NCBI RefSeq assembly: GCF_041320275.1
Contig: NZ_CP162023.1
Span: 4,340,001-4,404,000, forward strand
Length of the DNA stretch: 64,000 bases
DNA from: Mumia sp. Pv4-285
GTDB lineage: Bacteria; Actinomycetota; Actinomycetes; Propionibacteriales; Nocardioidaceae
Direction: 5' to 3'
The notes beneath the pieces were generated by a model that saw only the letters and a program-made list of their open reading frames with translations, was not told where the DNA came from and did not search any database. A program made the translations under genes and the position numbers. Shown piece after piece: positions 57,801-64,000 of the stretch. Each line of letters opens with the position of its first letter. The stretch's first letter is position 1.

Positions 57801-59509
57801 CGTCCCACTCCTCGACCGCGGTCCCGAGCCCGTTCAAGCAACCGAAGGCGGTGTGGGCCGTCGCGTTCGCCTGCGTCGTGTCCTTCATGGGCATCGGCCT
57901 GGTCGACCCGATCCTGCCCGTGATCGCCGAGGACCTGCAGGCGACGCCGAGCCAGGTCTCGCTGCTGTTCACCAGCTACCTGGTCGTCACGGCCGTGGCG
58001 ATGCTGTTCACCGGTTTCATCTCCAGCCGCATCGGCGCCAAGAAGACCCTCATCGCGGGCCTCGTCATCGTCGTGGTCTTCGCCGCGCTCGCCGGGTCGT
58101 CGGACACCGTCGACCAGATCGTCGGGTTCCGCGCCGGCTGGGGCGTGGGCAACGCGCTCTTCATCGCGACGTCGCTCGCGGTGATCGTCGCGTCCGCGTC
58201 GGGCGGGTTCGCGGGCGCGATCATCCTGTACGAGGCAGCGCTCGGACTCGGCATCGCCGTCGGTCCGCTGATCGGCGGGCTGCTGGGCGAGGTGAGCTGG
58301 AAGGGGCCGTTCTACGGAGTCTCGGCGCTGATGGCAGTCGCGCTGATCGCGACCGTCGTGCTGGTCGAGCCGACACCGAAGCCGGAGCAGAAGACCTCGC
58401 TGGTCGCCCCGCTGCTCGCCCTGCGCCACCGCGGGCTGCTCACGCTCTCGCTCACGGCGCTCTGCTACAACTGGGCGTTCTTCACCGTCCTCGGCTACAC
58501 CCCGTACCCGATGGAGCTCGGGGCGATCGAGCTCGGGTTCGTGTTCTTCGGCTGGGGTCTGCTCGTCGCGTTCTTCTCCGTCGTGGGCGCACCGCGCCTG
58601 CAGGCGCGCTTCGGGATCGCCCGCACCCTGTACGCCAACCTCGCCGTCTTCGGAGTCCTGGTCCTGCTCATCGGCCTGTTCGTCGAGCAGCGGACCGTCC
58701 TCATCGCCGCGGTCGTCGCGACCGGTGTCGTCATCGGCATCAACAACACCGTCACGACCCAGGCGGTCATGACGATCTCGCCCGTCGAGCGCCCGATCGC
58801 TTCTGCCGCGTACGGGTTCGTCCGGTTCATCGGCGGCGGACTGGCGCCGTTCTTCGCCGGCAAGCTCGTCGAGCGCTTCGACATGCACATGCCGTTCTAC
58901 GTCGCGGCCGTCGCCCTGGTGCTGGGGATCGGCATCCTCGCGACCGCGCACAGGGCGCTCAACGCTGCCGAAGCCGCACAGGCCGAGGACCTCGAGCAGG
59001 TGCCCGCGCCCGGGCCGGTCGACCGCGTCGTCGCGCAACCAGCGTCGCTGCCACCCGCCGCGACCGACCGCGTGCTCGTCGCCGCCGTCGACTCCACCGA
59101 CCGCGCCGGCGACGTGGTCGCTGCGGCAGGGCGGCTCGCCCAGCGTTACGGCCGAACCGTGCACGTCGTCCACGCGCAGGAGACGGCCGTGACGCCCGAG
59201 GCGGCCGTCGACACCGAGACCGTCGCCGCAGCCGAGGCGCTGGTGTCGCAGCACCTGGCTGCGCTCGCGCAGGAGGGGGTCCCGGCCGTCGGCCACGTCC
59301 TCCTGCACGCGCAGGGGCACGGCGGCGCGGGGCGCATGGTCGCCGAGTACGCGAACGCGGTGGACGCCCGGGCGCTCGTCATCGGCCCGCCGACCGCGGG
59401 AGGGCTGCCGGCGCTGCTCGAGGAGTCGGCGAGCCAGGAGCTCTGGCGGCACGCCCGGACGAGCATCGTCGTCGTCAACCACCAGCCGGAGCCCGAGCTG
59501 GTCGGCTGA
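57797..59509 (+). CDS. MFS exporter with C-terminal universal-stress-like domain
   Basis: A 570-residue fusion. Residues about 15-410 are a 12-helix MFS drug exporter: motif A region GFISSRIGAKKTLIAG, motif C region LGIAVGPLIGGLLG. Residues about 435-565 (TDRVLVAAVDSTDRAGDVVAAAGRLAQRYGRTVHVVHAQE; ALVIGPPTAGGLPALLEE; TSIVVVNH) follow the UspA alpha/beta plan but with a degenerate ATP loop. The gene is GTGA-coupled to a MarR repressor, so efflux of a toxic compound is likely. The soluble domain probably gates or senses. Confidence 0.9.
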   Translation: MTSHSSTAVPSPFKQPKAVWAVAFACVVSFMGIGLVDPILPVIAEDLQATPSQVSLLFTSYLVVTAVAMLFTGFISSRIGAKKTLIAGLVIVVVFAALAGSSDTVDQIVGFRAGWGVGNALFIATSLAVIVASASGGFAGAIILYEAALGLGIAVGPLIGGLLGEVSWKGPFYGVSALMAVALIATVVLVEPTPKPEQKTSLVAPLLALRHRGLLTLSLTALCYNWAFFTVLGYTPYPMELGAIELGFVFFGWGLLVAFFSVVGAPRLQARFGIARTLYANLAVFGVLVLLIGLFVEQRTVLIAAVVATGVVIGINNTVTTQAVMTISPVERPIASAAYGFVRFIGGGLAPFFAGKLVERFDMHMPFYVAAVALVLGIGILATAHRALNAAEAAQAEDLEQVPAPGPVDRVVAQPASLPPAATDRVLVAAVDSTDRAGDVVAAAGRLAQRYGRTVHVVHAQETAVTPEAAVDTETVAAAEALVSQHLAALAQEGVPAVGHVLLHAQGHGGAGRMVAEYANAVDARALVIGPPTAGGLPALLEESASQELWRHARTSIVVVNHQPEPELVG

Positions 59510-59533
59510 CGGGCCGCCCGCCCCGAGGGGGCG

Positions 59534-60676
59534 TCAGATGCCCATCGTGCGCCCGATGATCTCCTTCATGATCTCGGTCGTGCCGCCGTAGATCGTCTGG
59601 ATGCGGGTGTCCGCGTACGCCTTGGAGATCGGGTACTCGCTCATGAACCCGTAGCCGCCGAACAGCTGGAGGCACTGGTCCACGGTCTTCTTCTGCAGCT
59701 CGGTGGTCCACCACTTGCCCATCGCGGCGTCGGCGACGGTCAGCTCGCCGGCGTTGAGCGCGAGGATCGACTGGTCCACGAAGACCTGGGCGATCTGCGC
59801 CTCGGTCTCGAGGCTCGCGAGCACGAAGCGCGTGTTCTGGAACGACCCGATCGGCCGCCCGAAGGCCTTGCGCTCCTTGACGTACGCCAGCGTCATGTCG
59901 ATCACGGCGCGGCACGCGGCGGCAGCGGTGACCGAGATGGTGAGGCGCTCCTGGGGCAGCTTCTCCATCAGGTAGACGAAGCCGTTGCCCTCCTCGCCGA
60001 GCAGGTTCTCCTTCGGCACCTTCACGTCGGTGAAGAAGAGCTCGGCCGTGTCCTGAGCCTTCAGGCCGAGCTTGTCGAGGTTGCGTCCGCGCTCGAAGCC
60101 CTCCATGCCGCGCTCCAGCACGAGCAGCGAGACGCCCCGGGCGCCGGCGGTCGGGTCGGTCTTCACGGCGACGATGACGAGGTCGGCGAGGATGCCGTTC
60201 GAGATGAACGTCTTCTGGCCGTTGACGAGGTAGTGGTCGCCCTGGTCGATCGCCGTGGTTGCGATCGCCTGGAGGTCGGACCCGGTGCCGGGCTCCGTCA
60301 TCGCGATCGCGGTGATGGTCTCGCCCGTGCAGAACGACGGGAGCCAGCGGGCCTTCTGCTCGTCGGTCGCGTACGACAGCAGGTATCCGGACACCAGGTC
60401 GTTGTGCAGCGCGAAGCCCACCCCGGTCGCGGCCGCGTGCGCGAGCTCCTCCTCGATGATCGCGTTGAAGCGGAAGTCGCTCACACCACCGCCGCCGTAC
60501 TCCTCGGGCATCATGAACCCGAGGAAGCCCTGCCGCCCGGCGGCGAGCCACATGTCGCGCGAGACGATGCCGTCGATCTCCCACTGGTCGTGGTGCGGGG
60601 TGATCTCCTTCGCGACGAACGTACGGAACGCGTCGCGGAACGCCTCGTGGTCCTCGGTGAAGATGGTGCGCTTCAT
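59534..60676 (-). CDS. Acyl-CoA dehydrogenase
   Basis: A 380-residue acyl-CoA dehydrogenase of the FadE/ACAD long-chain-like type. MPEEYGGGGVSDFRF, AIAMTEPGTGSDLQAI, VNGQKTFISNG, and the C-terminal QLFGGYGFMSEYPISKAYADTRIQTIYGGTTEIMKEI contain the usual FAD contacts and the catalytic Glu position (GGTTEIMK). The ATG overlaps the stop of the AMACR-like gene, making a two-gene operon for alpha-methyl-branched acyl-CoA entry into beta-oxidation. Confidence 0.95.
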   Translation of the reverse strand: MKRTIFTEDHEAFRDAFRTFVAKEITPHHDQWEIDGIVSRDMWLAAGRQGFLGFMMPEEYGGGGVSDFRFNAIIEEELAHAAATGVGFALHNDLVSGYLLSYATDEQKARWLPSFCTGETITAIAMTEPGTGSDLQAIATTAIDQGDHYLVNGQKTFISNGILADLVIVAVKTDPTAGARGVSLLVLERGMEGFERGRNLDKLGLKAQDTAELFFTDVKVPKENLLGEEGNGFVYLMEKLPQERLTISVTAAAACRAVIDMTLAYVKERKAFGRPIGSFQNTRFVLASLETEAQIAQVFVDQSILALNAGELTVADAAMGKWWTTELQKKTVDQCLQLFGGYGFMSEYPISKAYADTRIQTIYGGTTEIMKEIIGRTMGI

Positions 60677-61872
60677 GGGCGGTCCTTCATGTCGGAGTCC
60701 TTCGGGTCGGAGGAGGCGGAGGGGCGCTGGACCACGGCGCCGGACTCGATCAGCGCGTCGACGTCGCCGACGCCCCACGCTGCGAGGGTCTCGCGGGTGT
60801 GCGTGCCGGGCAGCGAGGGCGTACGACCGAGGGCGGTCGTCGTGCGCGAGAAGCGCGGTGCGGGCGCCGCTTGGACGACCCCCTCGTGCTCGACGTACGT
60901 GCCGCGAGCGGCGAGGTGCGGGTGCTTCGGCGCCTCGCGCATCGGGACGACAGGGGCGACGCAGGCATCGGTGCCCTCGAACAGGGCGGCCCACTCGGCC
61001 TGGGTGCGCTCGGCGAACCTCGCGGCGATCCGCTCGCGCAGCTGCGGCCACGCGCGCGGGTCGTTGCGGTCGGGGAGGTCGTTCAGCTCCATGATGCCGG
61101 TCATCTCCGCGTAGAACTGCGGCTCGAGCGCACCGACCGACATCCAGCGGCCGTCGGACGTCTCGTAGACGTCGTAGAACGGCGCGCCGCTGTCGAGCAG
61201 GTTGGTGCCCCGCTGGTCGCTCCAGGCGCCGACCTGGTTGAGGTTCGTGATCATCGTGAGCAGGTGGGCGGTGCCGTCGACGATGGCCGCGTCGATGACC
61301 TGACCCTGCCCCGACGAGCGCGCCTCGACGAGTGCGGCGAGGACTCCGACGACGAGGTACATCGACCCGCCGGCGAAGTCGCCGAGGAGGTTCATCGGGA
61401 TCTGCGGCGGTCCTCCGGCGCGGCCGATCGGGTCGAGCGCACCGGCGACCGAGACGTAGTTGACGTCGTGACCCGCGCTGGAGGCGAGCGGCCCGTCCTG
61501 GCCCCACCCGGTCATCCGTCCGTAGACCAGGCGCGGGTTGCGCGCGAGGCACACGTCGGGCCCGAAGCCCAGACGCTCGGCGACTCCCGGCCGGAAGCCC
61601 TCGATCAGGACGTCGGCACGCTCGACGAGGTCGAGGACGACCCCGGCGCCGGCGGGGTTCTTGAGGTCGACCGCGATCGACCGGCGCCCACGGGCCATCA
61701 CGTCCCGGTCCTGCGGGAGGACGGCGAGCCCACCCGGGGTGGCACGGTCGACACGGATGACGTCGGCGCCGAGGTCGGCGAGCAGCATCGCCGCGAAGGG
61801 ACCGGGGCCGATGCCGGCGAGCTCGACGACGCGGATCCCGGCGAGCGGGCCCTGCTGAGTGGCTTCGGTCAC
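60673..61872 (-). CDS. Alpha-methylacyl-CoA racemase-like CoA-transferase family protein
   Basis: A 399-residue CaiB/BaiF-fold protein of the AMACR/Mcr branch: RVVELAGIGPGPFAAMLLADLGADVIRVDR, LIEGFRPGVAERLGFGP, GHDVNYVSVAGAL (catalytic His of Mcr) and LLGDFAGGSMYLVVG (catalytic Asp). These residues support epimerisation of 2-methylacyl-CoAs (pristanic or bile-acid type) rather than CoA transfer. A GTG start at 61872 lies six bases after CACAAT, a likely leaderless promoter, and the TGACAG dyad is just upstream. Confidence 0.9.
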   Translation of the reverse strand: MTEATQQGPLAGIRVVELAGIGPGPFAAMLLADLGADVIRVDRATPGGLAVLPQDRDVMARGRRSIAVDLKNPAGAGVVLDLVERADVLIEGFRPGVAERLGFGPDVCLARNPRLVYGRMTGWGQDGPLASSAGHDVNYVSVAGALDPIGRAGGPPQIPMNLLGDFAGGSMYLVVGVLAALVEARSSGQGQVIDAAIVDGTAHLLTMITNLNQVGAWSDQRGTNLLDSGAPFYDVYETSDGRWMSVGALEPQFYAEMTGIMELNDLPDRNDPRAWPQLRERIAARFAERTQAEWAALFEGTDACVAPVVPMREAPKHPHLAARGTYVEHEGVVQAAPAPRFSRTTTALGRTPSLPGTHTRETLAAWGVGDVDALIESGAVVQRPSASSDPKDSDMKDRP

Positions 61873-61878
61873 CCGGTG

Positions 61879-61909
61879 ATTGTGACAGCATTACTGTCAC
61901 TATTGTCAA
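61879..61909 (-). promoter_or_regulatory. AMACR-gene promoter with dyad in a 19-bp spacer
   Basis: Minus strand: -35 TTGACA (61904-61909), 19-base spacer, -10 CACAAT (61879-61884), start codon six bases on. TGACAGTAATGCTGTCA (61883-61899) fills the spacer. A 19-bp spacer holding a dyad is the classic MerR-activated geometry. The -35 overlaps the stop of the DUF4173 gene. Confidence 0.65.
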
Positions 61910-64000
61910 GGGGCCTGCCGCACGGTGCTCGACAGGTCCTCCGCGCAGGTCCCGCTCCACTCGCCGACCGCCCCACCTTCCATCGCGTCGGCTGCTCGCG
62001 CGCGCCCGAGGTTCCACTCCAGCCAGTCGTCGTCCGCGGGCTCCCAGTAGGCGAGCGCACACCCACGGTCCGCCGCCGGCAGGTCGGCGAGCACCGGGAC
62101 CGCGTCGTCGGAGAGGTCGGCGAAGTAGGCCCAGTCGATCTTGCCCGTCTCGGCGTACCGCTCGAGGTTGCGCTCGGCGACCCACGCGTCCGGGTTGATC
62201 GCCGCCAGGCCCAGCAGCACCACCGCACCGCTCAGCAGCGCGAACCGCGGAAGCCACCTGGCCCGGAGCGCGATGCCGCCGACCAGGACGGCGACGACAA
62301 GCAGGCCGAGCCACGCCTCGAACACGTCGACCAGGACCCGGAGCTGGGTGAAGCCGTACGCCTCCTGGTAGACGTGCATGCGGTAGAGCGCCGACGCGAC
62401 CACGACCAGCGTCTGCGCGCACAGCAGCCCGAGCGTCCCCCGCAGCCAGGCGCGGTCCGTGGCGGTCTCGCGCGGCGCCCGGCGCGTCGCCGCCCAGACC
62501 ACGACCAGCGTCAGCGCGGTCGCGACCGTGAGCTGTCCGAACCCGCGGTGCACGTACTCGGCGTACGTGAGGCCCGTCGTCTCCCGCAGGTACGCGTGCC
62601 CACCGAAGACCACCGTCGCCTGGGCGACCAGGAAGACCGCGAACACGGCGTTGACGGCGAGCACCGGCGTCAGCCACTCGAACCGCGCACCGGTCGAGCG
62701 CGCGGCAGCGGCCGGTCGGTCGACGCGGGGAGGGTTGAGCGCCAGGTACGCCGCGGCGAGCACCGTGCCGCCGACAGCGACGGTGACGAAGGCGCGGAGC
62801 ACGAACGTGTCGATCGTCAGGTCGGGGACGAGCACGTCGACCCACTCGGCGACCAGCGCGTCCGCCGAGACGAAGAGCGCCCCGAACACGAGGAGGCCGA
62901 GCACCGACCACACCACCGTACGGAGCAGCGCCGCCCCGTGGCCCAATCCGGTGAGGACGGTCAGCGTCCGTCCCAGCCACGGCAGCCCGCGCAGTCCGGC
63001 GAGCGGCCAGGACAGGCCGGAGAGGACGAAGCCGGGCAGCGAACGAGCGCCGGTGACCGCGCACACGCACACCGCCGCGCCGGCAAGCAGGCACAGCACC
63101 ACGATCCACTCCGCCGCCCGGACGACGCTCGTCGCCGCGAGGAGCACGCAGACCACCGCACAGGCGACGACGAACGGGTCACGACGTCGGTGCTCGGACG
63201 CGAGGATCACCGCACCCGCGCCCATGAGGACGAGGAACGTGCCGATCCCGAGACTGCGGAAGGGCAGCACGATCGCGGCGAGGACACCGACGCCCAGCGC
63301 ACCGAGCAGGACCGCCAGTCGCGCGGGGGTGCCGCGCTCGGGCCAGAAGCTGCCGAAGAGGTCGTCGAGCAGCGGCTGGGCTCCGACCGGCGACGGTGCC
63401 GGGGACGGGTCTCGATCGCTCGTCCTGAGGGACCCGAGCTCGCGAGGGTTGCTCGAAGGGCTTCGCGCCTCGACCAGCGGAGGAAGAGGACGTCCGTGCG
63501 GAGGTGGCGGGACGGGAGTCATGGCGTCCTCCTGACGCGTGACGGGGCGGTCGTGGGGGTGGAGCGGGAGGTCGACACTCACGCGGGCACCGTCGGTGCC
63601 GGGCTCGGGGTCGACGAAGCTGATCGTGCCGCCGTGGAGGTCGGTGACCCACCGGGCGATCGCCAGCCCGAGGCCGGTGCCGCCCGTGCCCTCGGCTGCG
63701 TTCAGGGTGCCGAACGGCTCGAAGACGCGGTCACGGTCGGACGGGTCGACCCCGGGCCCACGGTCGTGGACCTCGAGCCGGTAGCGGTCGCCGTGCAGGG
63801 TGACCTTGACGCTCACGGTCTCGCCCGCCGGGCTGTGACGCGACGCGTTGTCGAGGAGGTTGGACACCAGCTGGCGCAGACGGGCAGGGTCCGCGTGCAC
63901 GACGAGGTCGTCCGGATCGACGTGCACCGCGTACGACACGTCGCGCCCGAGGACACGGCTCTCGGCGACCGCGTCGTCCAGAAGGTCGCGCATCTCCACG
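61906..64000 (-). CDS. Histidine-kinase ATPase domain fused in frame to DUF4173 membrane protein (5' end beyond right edge)
   Basis: One open frame runs from the right edge to the stop at 61906-61908. Its first 150 residues are a kinase ATPase end: LLDDAVAESRVLGRDV, QLVSNLLDNASRHS (N box), VHDRGPGVD, GTGGTGLGLAIARWVTDLHGG. Then, without a stop, a Pro-rich stretch leads to a DUF4173 (DUF4153-like) protein with about 11 helices and the C-terminal INPDAWVAERNLERYAETGKIDWAYFADLSDDAVP region. An ATG at 63522 preceded by AGGAGG would start the membrane protein alone (538 residues), so the in-frame join may be a near-miss of two genes rather than a true fusion. A REP element encodes residues 13-39 of that shorter form. 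Confidence 0.8.
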   Translation of the reverse strand, partial: VEMRDLLDDAVAESRVLGRDVSYAVHVDPDDLVVHADPARLRQLVSNLLDNASRHSPAGETVSVKVTLHGDRYRLEVHDRGPGVDPSDRDRVFEPFGTLNAAEGTGGTGLGLAIARWVTDLHGGTISFVDPEPGTDGARVSVDLPLHPHDRPVTRQEDAMTPVPPPPHGRPLPPLVEARSPSSNPRELGSLRTSDRDPSPAPSPVGAQPLLDDLFGSFWPERGTPARLAVLLGALGVGVLAAIVLPFRSLGIGTFLVLMGAGAVILASEHRRRDPFVVACAVVCVLLAATSVVRAAEWIVVLCLLAGAAVCVCAVTGARSLPGFVLSGLSWPLAGLRGLPWLGRTLTVLTGLGHGAALLRTVVWSVLGLLVFGALFVSADALVAEWVDVLVPDLTIDTFVLRAFVTVAVGGTVLAAAYLALNPPRVDRPAAAARSTGARFEWLTPVLAVNAVFAVFLVAQATVVFGGHAYLRETTGLTYAEYVHRGFGQLTVATALTLVVVWAATRRAPRETATDRAWLRGTLGLLCAQTLVVVASALYRMHVYQEAYGFTQLRVLVDVFEAWLGLLVVAVLVGGIALRARWLPRFALLSGAVVLLGLAAINPDAWVAERNLERYAETGKIDWAYFADLSDDAVPVLADLPAADRGCALAYWEPADDDWLEWNLGRARAADAMEGGAVGEWSGTCAEDLSSTVRQAP
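63407..63480. repeat. REP-type element (copy 2) inside the DUF4173 gene
   Basis: Bounded by GGGTCTCGATCG (63407-63418) and CGCCTCGACCAGCGG (63466-63480), the reverse complement of the ends seen at 15.8 kb. Its 74 bases have strong dyad character and are translated in frame as a Ser/Pro/Arg-rich stretch before the first helix. Confidence 0.88.
63522..63533 (-). promoter_or_regulatory. Strong internal ribosome site and ATG for the DUF4173 part
   Basis: Minus strand AGGAGG (63528-63533) is five bases before the ATG at 63522. In the neighbouring frame this ATG is followed at once by TGA (ATGA), the usual gene junction in this genome, which suggests the kinase may once have ended here. Confidence 0.7.

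Noticed and set aside
59475-60584. Extra minus-strand frame over the acyl-CoA dehydrogenase
   Set aside because: Same strand, different frame, Arg-rich and motif-free; the frame 59534-60676 carries all family motifs.
1-64000. tRNA/rRNA genes, insertion sequences, prophage
   Set aside because: No cloverleaf, rRNA-like segment, transposase, integrase or phage gene was recognised on either strand; a covariance-model search would be needed to exclude small RNAs.

Overview
The window is very GC-rich, gene-dense DNA from a high-GC actinobacterium. GTG starts, ATGA/GTGA overlaps between neighbouring genes, many apparently leaderless promoters, a DUF222/HNH (13E12-type) gene, a CebR-type cellobiose locus and a mycobacterial-style echA7/fadE12/accA2/accD2/fadE13 cluster all point to Actinomycetia. 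Nocardioidaceae/Propionibacteriales is my best guess, but that is inference. I see no rRNA, tRNA, transposase, prophage or CRISPR array. It reads as ordinary chromosome devoted to carbon-source uptake and acyl-CoA catabolism.

Layout. 1-2.1 kb: a tandem-fused imine-reductase-like protein (cut by the left edge) divergent from an HxlR regulator. 2.1-8.3 kb: a TRAP-TAXI transporter, a two-component system and a second, orphan TAXI lipoprotein. 8.4-9.7 kb: a DUF222/HNH gene under a LexA-like box. 9.8-21.1 kb: one translationally coupled minus-strand operon (TetR, TIGR03084, AtuA-like, acyl-CoA dehydrogenase, winged-helix protein, carboxyltransferase, biotin carboxylase, acyl-CoA dehydrogenase, enoyl-CoA hydratase). 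21.3-26.1 kb: a MOSC protein, a DUF3311/SLC5 symporter pair under a perfect CRP-type site, an SDR and a DUF2804 protein. 26.2-32.1 kb: a GH3 glycosidase, YbaK, and a flavodoxin/SDR/phosphatase/SDR group. 32.2-38.0 kb: a cebE-cebF-cebG-bglC-cebR operon behind two exact CebR boxes. 38.0-40.5 kb: a membrane protein, an iron-type substrate-binding lipoprotein with a DtxR/IdeR box, and a GntR regulator. 40.7-45.6 kb: MatC transporter, methyltransferase, class III CoA-transferase and a fused biotin-free carboxyltransferase. 45.7-51.6 kb: USP, APC permease, ankyrin lipoprotein, GntR, DUF2243 and CtaG. 51.5-61.9 kb: fadB/fadA, a hydrolase, MerR, USP, MarR, an MFS-USP fusion, an acyl-CoA dehydrogenase and an AMACR-like racemase. 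61.9-64 kb: a DUF4173 protein fused in frame to a histidine-kinase ATPase domain (right edge).

The most unusual signal is a set of short palindromic or tandem repeats inside coding sequences, kept in frame. At least four genes of the carboxylase operon carry such insertions, including one beside the ATP-grasp motif of the biotin carboxylase. The same element families recur at 38.7 kb (intergenic) and 63.4 kb (inside the DUF4173 gene). Other leads are a shared TGACAG-N5-CTGTCA dyad at two beta-oxidation promoters with MerR-like geometry, a candidate biotin-independent malonate pathway, and several convergent genes whose 3' ends overlap.
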